NCBI RefSeq assembly: GCF_963675165.1
Contig: NC_087381.1
Location: forward strand, 2,418,001 to 2,482,000
Length of the DNA stretch: 64,000 nucleotides
Reading direction: 5' to 3'
From: Halichondria panicea
Taxonomy: Eukaryota; Porifera; Demospongiae; Suberitida; Halichondriidae
Part shown: in pieces, positions 36,301 to 47,268 of the stretch
Position numbering within the stretch: the first letter of the stretch is position 1
How the letters are laid out: each line of letters begins with the position of its first letter
Translations under genes and position numbers: made by a program
The notes under the pieces: model-generated
The model's database searches: none
Told to the model about the DNA's origin: nothing
The model's input: only the letters and a program-made list of their open reading frames with translations

Positions 36301-39300
36301 CCAAGTTCTCAAGTTTGCAGCCAAGCACAAAGCTCCCCTCAATCGTAGTGCTCTCACATACTGGGAGGAAAATGTACCTTCAAGAATGGACCTCGGAAAG
36401 TCGAGATATGGTGGTCCATTCACTACAGAGCAAGTTGAAGATGTAAAAACTATGTTTCGTATTTTCTTTGTAGGTGTATCATTAATGGTGATTGGCTTGG
36501 CTATTTCTTTGCATCCAGACGTTGTATTGATGCCCAGTGGTCTGAACTTATGTAATTCGCAAATCGTGAGATTTGTTTCATATGATGAGACTTTATTTTT
36601 CATACTTTGGACTTTATTTCATGAGTTTCTAATATTTCCACTGCTTAGAGACAGGCTTCCAAGTATTCTAAAGAGAATAGGAATTGCTGCATTTCTTTTG
36701 TTTGCTGTGAGTTTGATATGCTTGATTCTGAAGCTCATTAATTATCACTTTGAAGGAAGTTTGATAGCAATTGATTGGACTGTTCCTATACTTTACAAAT
36801 CAATGCAAGGATTGCTTTCTCAAACTTTTGTCACTTCAACAGTTGAATTTCTTTGTTCCCAATCACCATACAGCATGAGAGGTCTGCTTACAGCATGTAT
36901 AACTATCTTAGGTATCTTTTCCTCAATGCTTGGTTTTGGTACAAGGTTTTTTTTGGAGAAATACACTTGTGACACAAGCTTGTGTTTTCCTATTTCTTGG
37001 TGTGTGGAAGTAACTCTAAGCAGTATTGGACTAATCTTTTACTGTGTTGTGGCTCGTCGGTACAAGAGAAGAGTGAGGGGAGATGGTTATTTTGCACAGA
37101 CAATTGTGGAAGAAGTTTATGATCGTTATCTCACTCCTAGAGACAACTAGTGACAGAATGTATATTATATATATAGCTATACGTATAGTACAGAATTGTA
37201 TATAGAAGGTTTAGATGTTTAGATAATTAAATGTTGTATAGCCGGGAAATGTTTGTGAGGTGGCAAAATTTTGTTTTTTCGAGGGCAGAGCAGTGCCAAG
37301 ATTAAAACTCCCACGCACCAGCATTCACATGCAAAGCTACTGGTGGGTGTGGATTCCTTGCAAATATTAAAACCCACCAACATTTCTGCTGAGGGCTCTG
37401 GAGCCAAATAGTGAAAATTTGCACCCATGAAAATTTCCCGCTCTACAGTAGTTAATAATGATAAGATCTACATGGAAACTACAAGAAAAGTGCCTCAGAA
37501 GAGGTATATACAGTAGACTCTCGTTAATCCGGCCATCTTAATTTGTGGCAGTGCAGCTTGGCCAGAATAGCGAGGTGGCTGTATTTCTAATGACTAATTT
37601 TGCGGTTCTGTCTCGAGGATAACGAAGGATATGGATCATTCTACTCTCTAATCCAATTTTATCTGCCAAACCACACCCAAAACGTCTTACCTGGCTGTAA
37701 CAAACGTATAAAATACCTAGTTTGGGGTAGCCAGTGCTGGCCAGTATATACGGAATAGCGAGTGGCCGCATTTTCAGGGCGAGTTTTGTGCAGTAAACAT
37801 ACATCTAGCTAGCAAACTGTGCCAAACCAAATTGCCGGTATATCGAGGTGGCCGTACTTCAGAGAGCCGGAATAGCGAGAGTCTACTGTACTATGAGACT
37901 TAGTATACCTACAACTTACTTATATTATAGTATCCTATTAGCCAAGCCTCGAGGGAAAGGTTTGCGCATGCGCACAGTATGTAAATGAATAAAATCAGAT
38001 GTTTTGTCGGTGTCCATGTGGTTTAGAAGCCCTCAGGCACTCGTAGTACCCTCGTTATGCTCAGGATATACTAAAGCAATACACCTTTGGGCTTCTAAAT
38101 CCCATGCACAGACACCTCTAAAACATATTATGATATTTTGGTTAGTATATATAATAATTATGCTAAGTTAAATAATCATGCTAAAATTGTACTTGACAGT
38201 CGTTTTACTGATTAAATTGTGCACTAATACGTATACTTTTAACAGGTGTTTGCGGAGAAAATATCGCAATATGCTGGTCAACCTGTTGCTCTGGTACTTG
38301 CTGGTGAGTATATCTGTATGAAACTGGCATCATGCACCTGTGTTGTCTTTGTTGCTTCTTACATGCACGTAAAATCTACAAACCTGCAAAGGACTATATA
38401 CATGTACTTTTAGGATTGTGTGGTTCACTCTTGCCTTCTTAATATTGCATGTGTTATATACAATACATGCATGCATGCACGTGTCCATCAAAAATTATGA
38501 ATAGTGAAGCGTGTTAATTTGTTATAGAAAGGCTGCCGTATACAAACGATATAATCATAGAGGTGATACAGTAACTATAATTATGTTCACACATTAACCA
38601 TCCAGGCCGAGTAACACATGCAACCATGCACCCCCTTCTGTATATAGACACACAGGAGCATGCTGATAGGATTGCTTGTGCTGTGGAGGTCACTCACAAG
38701 ACTCTGGGGCCACCCATACTCACTCTGGAGGAAGCCATTCAGAGACAGTCTTTCTTCTCCAGTCCTCGCAGAACCGAGCGGAAAGTGGGAGACACTGAAG
38801 GTGTTAAAAATGCAACAGTGTCGAGTATACCAGTGCCTATAATTTACCTCTATAAGTGTACTAATTATGGTAGTGCATATAATTATGTCTGTTTGTATTT
38901 GTTAAGCATTAAAAAATGACTCTCAGAGTTTCAAGCACTTGAATACATTCAAGAAGTTGCAATTTATCGCTTATTAAAATGACTTGTGTATATAGCTGCC
39001 ATGTCTGGTGCTGATCACGTGATCACGGGCAAAGTGGAACTCGGCTCTCAATACCATTACCACATGGAGACACACACAGCCGTCGTTATTCCGGATGAGG
39101 GTGGGTTTAAAGTCCAATCTGCCACTCAATGGGTCGACAGAGTACAAGCCGCTGTTGCTATGGTGATGAACATCCCAGCAAGCTCTGTAGATGTATCAGT
39201 GAAGAGGATAGGAGGTGCTTACGGTGCCAAGACCACCCGTCCCAATCTGGTAGCTGCAGCTTGTGCACTCGGTGCTTCAGTTACTGGGAGGTAAAATTGG

Positions 39301-42300
39301 CAAATCAATGCAGTCACTGTGGCTTTAATACTAAATGCTATAGCATTGAGAATGGCCCCAAAAGTTTTGTGATCAATTATGGCATGGGTGTTGTATAACT
39401 GGTTATTAAACGCCATGGATAGACATTAATAAATAAATTATAGCTGTTAGGAGATTATTACCTATATACAGCATGCATACAGAGAAGTGCTTTTTAACAT
39501 GCAATCCAATGGTGACATTTTGAATTTGAACAAAGACAACCAACGGCTACAACAAAGTGATGGTAACATTAAGAGGGCCATTCTTAGACTTAAAAATCTG
39601 ACAAATGCTTATTTTCTTGTTTTAAATGAGATTCTATATTAATATCCAGGCCTCATGCAGTTTAATTCGTTTGTTGAGCATTTTTAGCTGATCGTAATTA
39701 TTTTCTCTTTACGGAATAAATCTTACACTATTATATGTAACTGTCAACATGCACCGCTTGTACACAGGCCAGTGCGTATGTACATGGATCTTGAGACGAA
39801 CATGAAGGCCATCGGGAAGAGATTCCCGTACATGGTTAGGTACAAACTAGGCAGCACTAAAGAAGGAGTCATCACGGCTATAGATGTTGAGATATTTGCT
39901 GACTGCGGTGTTGCCCCTAATGAGAATGCTATATCTGTAGTGAGAGACTTCATTGACAATGGTACGCCGCGAGTTTGTCTCTAGTAGTATGTTTACAGTA
40001 TATATACATATGAATGTACGTGCTCTTTGTTATAATTATTGTTGTGGTATATATGGACTGCTAGTATACATAATTATGTGTTGTATACCTTGTTGCTTAC
40101 ATTGTATCCCAATTAAAAGGTATCTCACTCCTTAGCGTACTACGTTCCCAATTGGAAGATTGCTACACAGCCATGCAAAACAAACACACCCGCCAACGTC
40201 TTCTGCAGGTCACCAGGTAATAATGCATGCATGTGTACTCAACTGCATGTGAGGTATACTGCGTGTGAGGTATACATGCAGTGAAATTTAAGTTACAGTA
40301 CATATACATCGAACATTCTTTAATGGCATATTGCATAATAATTATAATAGTATTACTATTATAGTGCACAGTGTGCAAAATAATTACAGGTGGCCACTGG
40401 CCAATTTTCGTGCACTGATGCAATTAACAAATTGCCAGCAAATGATCAGCCAGTGCATCCGATCAATCGTTTTGGGTGTGTGCTTCCTCGCACGCGCAGA
40501 ACAGTTTGCACAAACGTGTTAAAAATTGCTAGATCGTGAGATTATTATACTTAACAGTTCAAGAGATGTATCAAGACGAGTATTTATAGTGTTATGTAAT
40601 TGTTACATTCTCTTTAGGTACTCTACCGAGTATCTTTATGATGGAGACCATGATAGACCACCTCGCCACCTCATTGGGCATGGACGTCGAGGTTGTCAAG
40701 GTAGCCAATCTATACAAGAATGGTCACATGACTCTTGTCGGGAAGGAGCTGACTAACTGTAACATGTCGAGAATCTGGGAACGTGAGTTTTAATGTATTT
40801 ACGACTGTACGTAGAATAAGTTTATGTGAATTGGTATCAGTGAAACAATATTCTCTTGACATGTTATAGTGCGAACACATCTTTCAATTTATTCAGAGCT
40901 GTACCAATCTGCTGAAGTTGACAGAAGAAAGAAAGAGATTTCTGAATACAACAAGGTGCTTGACAGCTAGCTTGTTGTGTTAACTTTTTGTTGTAAAACA
41001 TCATTTACATGCACGATGATGTCATAATTGTTTCACATATACACTGTACAGACGAGTCGGTGGTACAAGCGTGGACTGAACATGATGCCACTGAAGTACA
41101 CTATCAACTGGGCGGAGGCCACACCCTATTACGTGACAGTCAACATTTACGCTGAGGATGGCACAGTGGCCATAGCTCACGGTGGTGTGGAGATGGGCCA
41201 GGGGATAAACACCAAGGCAATTAAGACCTTGTGTGCAGTATAGTATATAGACACTAACATGTATACAACTGCAAAAAGTTTGTATTACATGTGCACATAA
41301 AGGCTTGATTTTATCATTTCTCCGGCGACATAATTATTGATTGTGTAGTCAACTGTTTGAGCCAAGTACTAGATAACTCAGCCGTACAATTACAGCATAT
41401 CAATTGGAATACGTCTATTGGATAATTTACCTGCATGCTCCCTCCTCTGATAGGTAGCCCAGGTGGCATCAAAGGTGTTGGGTGTTCCCTTGGAGAAGAT
41501 ACGCATCAAGCCTACGGACTCCATGCTCAATCCCAATGGCATATGGAGTGGAGCCAGCACCACCAGTGAACTGAACTGTCTGGTGAGCCAAACATAAAAA
41601 TCATACTGTTGAGCCTTCAAAAATTGACCTCTGAGACTTAGCCAATCACTTACGTTCACACTGGCTCTTATATTCACTTTTGTGGCATGTGCAGGGGACC
41701 ATAAATGCTTGCAAAGAGCTGAATAGTCGCATTGACAGTATCAGAGAGCAGATTCCCGGACTGGAATGGGAGGACCTTATACAGATGGCCAGCAGTGCTG
41801 GGGTCAACCTATCAGCAAGGGCATTGTCAGTAATGTCTGTATAATTATCATGCATGCCCACATAATTATATGTACAATGCATGCATGTAGCTATAGTAGG
41901 CTCTAAGTATAATATAAGAGATTGAGTGTGTTGGCAAGAATGGCGCTAACGAGTTAATTCCAGTCTAACGTTTGCACTCAAGTATTGTCTCCTGATAAGT
42001 ATGATAGAAAAAAGTATTACTGTATAATTATAAAGTACCTGACTGAGCTTTTAATAGCGTGATCACGAAATACTTAATCTAATCGTGTCTTTATACCTGC
42101 AGTGTGTCTGAATCTTGTGACGGCAAGTTCAATTACGTTTGCTGGGGTAGTACAGTAACGGAGGTGGGCGTGGACGTGCTGACGGGGGAGACGAGGGTGG
42201 AGAGGGTGGACATCCTCTATGACTGTGGGGACAGGTAGGGGAATAGGAGGAGCTTATATTCACATTTATTTATGGATGAATGTATTGAGATGAGTATAAT

Positions 42301-43727
42301 ATATGGAACTTGTATAATATCTTCATGTACTTATGCAATGTATACATGTACATTCAAGCAAGTATAGTCACCAAATGCACACTACTTTCTCCGTCATTAA
42401 CTTTATAGGCACAATGCATGTGTCATGGTACAATGTTGTATCTATATACTCCCGGGGATCATGTATTTATTGGTCATCTCATTTATGCATATACAGCCTG
42501 AACCCAGAGATAGACATTGGTCAAGTGGAGGGTGCGTTTGTGATGGGTCTGGGCTACTGGCTCTCTGAGAAGATTGTCTACAATAAGGAGACAGGACAAC
42601 TGCTAACTCACAACACTTGGGTAAGTCTATATATACAGCTTAGCTGCTACTAATAATAATTATAGTACACGCGGCAACTAACGTTTTGTGTCCTACATTT
42701 ACAAGAGTACTTTGACACTGTCGAACACATCCTACGCATAATTAACAGAGATTGATATTTTAGCGAAAGTCATTCGGCATAATTATAAGTTAATCAGGCA
42801 TTACGAGCTTTTAATTGTAATTATTTTCTGAATAAGGTTTGACATGATTATGGTGTGTGCATGCATGACTGTGCTGTTTTTCACTTTTCACTTTGCAATA
42901 TTTACAGGAGTACAAGCCCCCCTCTCACAAAGACATCCCCATTGATTTTAGAGTTGAACTGCTCAAGGATGCAACTAATCCATTCGGAGTGCTCGGATCC
43001 AAAGGTATAAGTTACAGTCACGTATACTGTCTATTGTGGTTGGGGTCTAAATTATGCTTCGGATCCATATATAGACTATCCTCAAATATAAAGTTGCCTA
43101 TTATAAACAGAGCCAATGCAGTACTTTAATGTGTACACTACATGACTGTGTTGTTCCTCTAGCTAATGTTCGTAATAATTATATCGTGAGACAGGCTGCA
43201 TACGTAGTTCCTTTGCTTAAATGGTCTGTCTATCTATATAGCTATATAATATACTTGTACTTGGTACATGCACACACACACAGCTGCTGGCGAGCCTCCT
43301 CAGTGTATGAGCTGCTCCGCACTGTTTGCAGTCAAGAGAGCTATTGAGAGTGCTCGAGCAGACGCTGGAATCAGCACACATTTCACACTAGGTGTGATAT
43401 AGTATACTGCATGGACATATAATAGGCACTTTATGCAGGGGAGGGAGGTGTATGCAAATGTTAGTTGGTTATAATTATTGTTAAGATCCACTCTGCATGT
43501 GATTGCTATATGATTAGACCTCTCTTGACTATAGTCTTAGCCACATTTTCATGTAACTTATACACATGCAGTATCGTATCCCCCTTAATCTGTCTACCAT
43601 GTATTACAATAGTGCATTGATCTCTGATTTATCTGACCATCTGTTATTTTCAGATGGACCTGCCACAGTGGAGAATATTCAACAAGCTTGTTTAACATCA
43701 ACAGAACAGTTGAGTATAATAAACTGA
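30331..43727 (+). CDS. Xanthine dehydrogenase/aldehyde oxidase-family molybdo-flavoenzyme
   Basis: About 31 exons from ATG 30331 to TGA 43725-43727. Order: 2Fe-2S ferredoxin domain (CGEGGCGAC, 30331-30733) and helical 2Fe-2S domain (QCGYCTPGF at ~31110; ICRCTGYRP at ~31620); FAD domain (31948-34070, [20 protein letters not shown]); molybdopterin domains (34893-43727: [75 protein letters not shown]). The GEPP glutamate, general base of the family, is kept. The purine-contacting Glu of XDH (Q-E-H-F-Y-L-E) is replaced (Q-Y-H-Y-H-M-E), and CRSPG replaces FRGFG. Both point to an aldehyde-oxidase-like rather than purine-oxidizing enzyme. Intron 35226-38245 contains a complete same-strand transporter gene. 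Family certain; substrate and exon edges inferred. Expected cytosolic homodimer. Confidence 0.88.
32330..32372. repeat. Poly-C plus (CT)n tract in an intron
   Basis: Twenty consecutive C followed by CT repeats, immediately upstream of the oxidase exon near 32390. It could act as an unusually long pyrimidine tract, or be length-unstable. Confidence 0.9.
35430..35623 (+). promoter_or_regulatory. Conserved upstream module of the transporter genes
   Basis: Landmarks: AGAAGCAATTGATGAA, TCAGAAATGCAGCCC, ACTTTTAGTTT, then TTGTGTCAATACCACAGATT just before the ATG. Related modules occur at 54600-54745, 55015-55130, 55915-56085, 58190-58310, 58315-58482 and 62010-62127. Three of these directly precede an intact or broken transporter. 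It is either a conserved promoter or simply duplicated flank. Confidence 0.5.
35624..37150 (+). CDS. POT/SLC15-like MFS transporter, nested in the oxidase intron (copy A)
   Basis: A single-exon frame of 508 codons with about 10-12 hydrophobic helices. The loop after TM2 reads [17 protein letters not shown], the MFS motif A in the form typical of the proton-coupled oligopeptide/nitrate transporter family. A long central cytoplasmic loop has [20 protein letters not shown] and [20 protein letters not shown]. Later comes [13 protein letters not shown] and a basic tail ending in VEEVYDRYL. The TM1 ExxER proton-coupling motif of canonical POT proteins is absent, so substrate and coupling are uncertain. 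It lies wholly within the 35226-38245 intron of the oxidase gene, same strand, and no intron interrupts it. Three paralogues are intact (A, C, D) and two are broken (B, E). Confidence 0.75.
   Translation: MKCKYRVRWFYSKGALLVLFWFLLITFVIISMFRILPPPITLSASSYWVPDVLLLLSVLTVPLTGWLADAKFGNYKVVRFGVLLLFLATIFNCFYYLIEPLNFVVNVLVLKWFVFVINGLFLVGCVGCSLVLFQLGMDQMPDASSSSICSFITWFSCSGVLGAYLSNVLYNLKVDCLDVSLRTNYQQVWSLLLVLSLSCVLISDFCLSKNWLIIEPKSPNSLKIIYQVLKFAAKHKAPLNRSALTYWEENVPSRMDLGKSRYGGPFTTEQVEDVKTMFRIFFVGVSLMVIGLAISLHPDVVLMPSGLNLCNSQIVRFVSYDETLFFILWTLFHEFLIFPLLRDRLPSILKRIGIAAFLLFAVSLICLILKLINYHFEGSLIAIDWTVPILYKSMQGLLSQTFVTSTVEFLCSQSPYSMRGLLTACITILGIFSSMLGFGTRFFLEKYTCDTSLCFPISWCVEVTLSSIGLIFYCVVARRYKRRVRGDGYFAQTIVEEVYDRYLTPRDN
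37237..37448. repeat. MITE related to the 5058-5262 element
   Basis: Ends TATAGCCGGGAAATGTTT and AAATTTCCCGCTCTACA. Interior GAGCCAAATAGTGAAAATTT is the inverse of the 5058 element. Confidence 0.65.
37511..37888. repeat. Pogo/Tigger-like MITE
   Basis: Ends CAGTAGACTCTCGTTAATCC and GGAATAGCGAGAGTCTACTG. About 380 bp, non-coding, in the oxidase intron downstream of transporter A. Confidence 0.8.
37999..38126. repeat. Short MITE, about 35 bp inverted ends
   Basis: ATGTTTTGTCGGTGTCCATG followed by TGGTTTAGAAGCCC, mirrored by GGGCTTCTAAATCCCATG followed by CACAGACACC. Confidence 0.75.
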
Positions 43728-45192
43728 CTGATATAGAGAATGGTATATGCTATAATTATATTGCAGTTAATGTAGCCTAAATTTTATATAATTATTTTGT
43801 AATTAATGGTTGACTTGAAATGTGTATAATAATTATTTATAGCTATACTGCTACAATTATATCTAGCAAATAGTAATCCTTGAGATAAATCACTGAGATC
43901 CCCATGCATGTTACCCCACACTTGTCTTTAGCATAAAGAAATGTACCGGTATGTGCTTTATTTTGAGATAATGATTATCTATAAGCTCTCTAAACAAAAT
44001 CTTGAGTTCTGACATGAACAACAATTTAGATTCATAATAACAGTTTTTGATTGCGTAACCATAATCTTGTGTTGAATGTCATATCCCATTTCACTTACAG
44101 TTTATTTTACGGTTTATTTTACAGTTTATTTTACAAGATCTTCATTTCCGTTTGTTTGTGTGAAAGACAAGTCATCAGTTTTATTTGCAAAATTATTGTT
44201 TGTTATCACAGTTTATTATGCAAAGTCTTCATTTCCGTTGGTTCGTGTGAAAGAAAAGTCATCTCATTTCACAGTTTTATTACCCTGTGCATGCGTGTAT
44301 GTGTGGAAGCGTTTGAGAAAACTAGACAATTTCATGGACCACTTCAACTGTGATAAAACAGTAGTTGAACGCTATATTTATACTTGAAACTTATATAGGC
44401 GATCCTCGAAAGGCAACAAAACTATGTTTTGCCTCGATCGTTGGCTTTCTTCAATCATTCCCTATTATTATAGTATATCAGGAGCATAATTATGAGGGGA
44501 TGGAGCATCTTACTACGCGGATTCTGTATCGTCTATTTTATAGCTGGATCTATATGTATGTCAATCAATGCAAGTGCTGCTAACATTATTCATTGATATT
44601 CAGGATCAACCAGGTTATCAGATACACATGTACAGAGCACTTAACACGTTACAAACGAAATCTGGTGAATCCTGCTATAAGAGCCTCCCTAAGTGAGGAG
44701 ACTGCTGGACAGATTGTTAATAAGTAGTTAGCTGCCGAGTTTGGAGGTGGCATCGTCGGGTGCAGCATTGGTGTTTCTAAGAACTTATATCTTGAAGCGT
44801 CTAGTTCAAGGCCCGCGTAAGAAGACAAATTCTGAAATTTGATCTGACCTCTGTCTTCTGCATGCCACTGATTGTTTGCATTCTGTCAAAATAATAAAAC
44901 ACGGAAAATCCGTGAAATTAACAATTTGGTGTGGTATATATGCCTAAAATTAATGACATGTCATCCCATTTCAATTAATTTTAATGTTCAAAATCCTTCA
45001 TTTCCGTTTGTTTGTGTGAAAGGTAAGCCATTCAATTTCACAGTTTTATTTGCAAACTCAAGTCACTGGCCATGGTCTAATGATCTATCACCAAATTAAT
45101 ACAAAAACAATGTATAGAATTATGATACAGACTGAAGTGATAATTTAATTATGGAGATAGTTTAAGTATGCAGAGTGCATGTGCATGAATCA
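43728..45192. other. Intergenic between the oxidase and pseudokinase genes
   Basis: Contains a diverged repeat (next entry) and, at about 44600-44730, a short plus-strand frame (NPAIRASLSEETAGQIVNK, then stop) that looks mildly coding but has no recognised family or partner exons. No other gene seen. Confidence 0.4.
44095..45065 (+). repeat. Diverged repeat TTCATTTCCGTTTGTTTGTG
   Basis: Three copies of a ~55 bp unit (TTCATTTCCGTTTGTTTGTG, then TGAAAG.....TCA...CAGTTTTATT) at 44140, 44230 and 44996. The first is preceded by a triple GTTTATTTTAC repeat at 44098-44135. Open frames here are repeat-derived. Confidence 0.7.
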
Positions 45193-47025
45193 CTATAGAT
45201 CTATATCTGTGTATTTGTGTGAGTCTTTGACATGATCCAGTAAATCAGACAAGGATTCAAATGTTGGCCTTGTCCAAGGATCTAGTTTCCAGCAATCCAG
45301 CATAATTGTGTAAAATGTCCCTAAGCAGTTATGTGGGCGTGGCATGTGGGTTCCTGAGCATATATGTTGTTCTGCTTCTTCAATCGTTAGTCCAGGATAA
45401 GGATCTGTGCCATTTGCAATGACCTGCCATAGAAGAATCCCATATGCCCACACATCAGATTTAAGGCAGAATCGGTGCTCTTTAAGAACTTCAGGAGCAC
45501 ACCATTTAACTCGTAGTTTAAGGGTCTTTTCAGCTATAACCTCTTCATTATAATTCTGCAGGACCACTGCTGAGCTGAAATCAATTATTTTGCATTTCAA
45601 ATTTTCTCCAACTAAAACGTTATCCACTCTAATGCGTCGATGAATGCAAAGATTTTCCTGAAGATATTCAAGTCCATTCGCAAGTTGTTTTCCAACAAAT
45701 ACTTGTTGATGCAGCAGCAAGGGGTTATTGTTTCGTAGGTAATTCTCTAAGCTTCCATTTGACATGTACTCCAATACCATGTACACATCTTCACCTGTTG
45801 TCATCGCAAACATCATACTTACAAGATTGGAATGCACGAGTTTCTCCAAGATATGTATCTCAGTAAGAATTTCAGCTGGAGAGGCACCTGGTACTAGTCT
45901 CTTAATTGCGATTTCAATACTATTGTACTTTCCTTTCCAAATTTCGGTATTTTTCTTACCTCTGTGAATTATTTCAGATTCTAACTTTTGTTCATCTATG
46001 ACTGGTGAACTAATTGCAGAGGGTAAATGATAAAGCCTGCTTAAATTAAATTTTAGTTCGTGATATCTAGATTCAAACTCTTCTGTCAATTTCTCTAGCT
46101 GGCCATTTACTTTTGTTTCTTGCTCTTTCACTTGTTTTTGAATTTCTTCGTCTCTCTCTTTTATCAACTTGTGCAGTGCTTCATCCTTTTCCATCAGCTG
46201 TTGGCTATGTTGTTCAAGCATCTTCTCAAATTGTTCATCTTTTTCTGCAATTAAGTCATGAAGTTGCAATTCCTTATTTTGTAGTTCGTCTTCAAAAAAT
46301 TCGACCAGAAAGGCAATATGTATTTGCCAATTATTTTGGTGATGTTCTGCCAAGTCTTTTCTAAGCATTGTTTTAGAGCAGCCAGCGTAACTAAAATCAC
46401 ATTTGATTTCATGTAATGAACACTCAACCAAGTGATCTTCTAAATTGATTTGTTTGATAGCATTCGCTCCACAGTTGTTAGGGCACTGAATAGAAAGCTC
46501 GGGGCACACATTCTTATGCTCTCCATTAATGAATTCTTGTTTATCTTGTTTGTTGCAGTGATTACAAACGACCAGCCGCTGAGGGCAAAAAAAGTTTAAG
46601 TGCTCAGTTAATTCCTTCTTGTCCAATCTTTCTCCACATCCATTTGTACAAGTGGTAATAACGTATTCACAATCACCAGTAAGAACATCGATATGAGCAG
46701 CTCCTGCTTTTAGTTCCCCAGTCCACAAGCAACCATTGCTAGTAAATGGACACTTAATATCCATTTCTATTATTTTTTTCCATTTTTTTCTGTTGAGAAT
46801 AGCAGCAACGTCCCAAACGTTGCAATCTGGGCACATATACAAATAAGTATAAAAACTATAAGTATAAGGATCTTCTTCCATTATACATGATTCGCAAAAA
46901 GTACTTCCACAGCATTCGATCATCATAGGCTTCCTAAATACTTGCTTGCAGTGGCCACAGATATAATCTTTCGTTGGAGGGTCTATGAAGTCCCATTCGT
47001 ACAGAAAGAGCTTTGTTTCATCCAT
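45193..47025 (-). CDS. RING + TRAF zinc fingers + coiled coil + tyrosine pseudokinase
   Basis: Single exon. I take Met at 47025 (MDETKLFLYEWDFIDPP) as start because the paralogue aligns from there; an in-frame upstream Met is at 47124. From the chosen start: RING-type finger (CGHCKQVFRKPMMIECCGST, then FCESC...CPDC); two to three zf-TRAF repeats (CPFTSNGCLWTG, CTNGCGERLD, CPNNCGANA); a charged coiled coil (about residues 235-330); then a tyrosine-kinase-like domain with the VAIK-type lysine (IEIAIKRL) and the KWCAPEVL and SDVWAYGILLWQV motifs. The HRD catalytic Asp is replaced (CIHRRIRVDN) and DFG is DFS (IIDFSSA); the Gly loop is poor. A RING/TRAF N-terminus suggests ubiquitin ligase or adaptor function, with a pseudokinase where TRAFs carry MATH. 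Function inferred. Confidence 0.85.
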   Translation of the reverse strand: MDETKLFLYEWDFIDPPTKDYICGHCKQVFRKPMMIECCGSTFCESCIMEEDPYTYSFYTYLYMCPDCNVWDVAAILNRKKWKKIIEMDIKCPFTSNGCLWTGELKAGAAHIDVLTGDCEYVITTCTNGCGERLDKKELTEHLNFFCPQRLVVCNHCNKQDKQEFINGEHKNVCPELSIQCPNNCGANAIKQINLEDHLVECSLHEIKCDFSYAGCSKTMLRKDLAEHHQNNWQIHIAFLVEFFEDELQNKELQLHDLIAEKDEQFEKMLEQHSQQLMEKDEALHKLIKERDEEIQKQVKEQETKVNGQLEKLTEEFESRYHELKFNLSRLYHLPSAISSPVIDEQKLESEIIHRGKKNTEIWKGKYNSIEIAIKRLVPGASPAEILTEIHILEKLVHSNLVSMMFAMTTGEDVYMVLEYMSNGSLENYLRNNNPLLLHQQVFVGKQLANGLEYLQENLCIHRRIRVDNVLVGENLKCKIIDFSSAVVLQNYNEEVIAEKTLKLRVKWCAPEVLKEHRFCLKSDVWAYGILLWQVIANGTDPYPGLTIEEAEQHICSGTHMPRPHNCLGTFYTIMLDCWKLDPWTRPTFESLSDLLDHVKDSHKYTDIDL

Positions 47026-47268
47026 ACTGATATAACTACTTCTGAATAGCAGCAGGCTAGCAGGAATAGTTAAAATTATACTATAGACTCTAGTTTGTTT
47101 TATTTTATAGTCGCAAGAGTGCATGCACGTTGCACATTGCAGTCTATATCAGAGTTAATCAATCTACACTTCCGGGTGCCAATTTCTATATAAACAGCTG
47201 CATGTTATGATAATTATGTGCACAAAACTGTTATAAAGTTGCATGCAGCTAAAGACTCTATAGCTGCT
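47026..47268. promoter_or_regulatory. Shared promoter region of the head-to-head pair
   Basis: Only about 243 bp separate the two chosen start codons (47025 minus, 47269 plus), so both promoters must lie here or overlap the 5' ends. It contains a run of TATA-like sequence around 47188-47215. A bidirectional promoter is inferred from geometry. Confidence 0.55.

Noticed and set aside
35624..37150. Transporter as a retroposed gene because it is intronless
   Set aside because: No poly-A tail or target duplication was seen, and paralogues retain flanking oxidase intron and exon fossils, so copying was at DNA level; the origin of the first copy is unknown.
39480..39600. Coding-looking intronic stretch ([16 protein letters not shown])
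   Set aside because: Lies in an oxidase intron with no acceptor or donor that keeps the oxidase frame; no family match.
44051..44387. Frames reading repeated SSFPFVCVK-type peptides
   Set aside because: Derived from a diverged nucleotide repeat; three copies do not stay in one frame.
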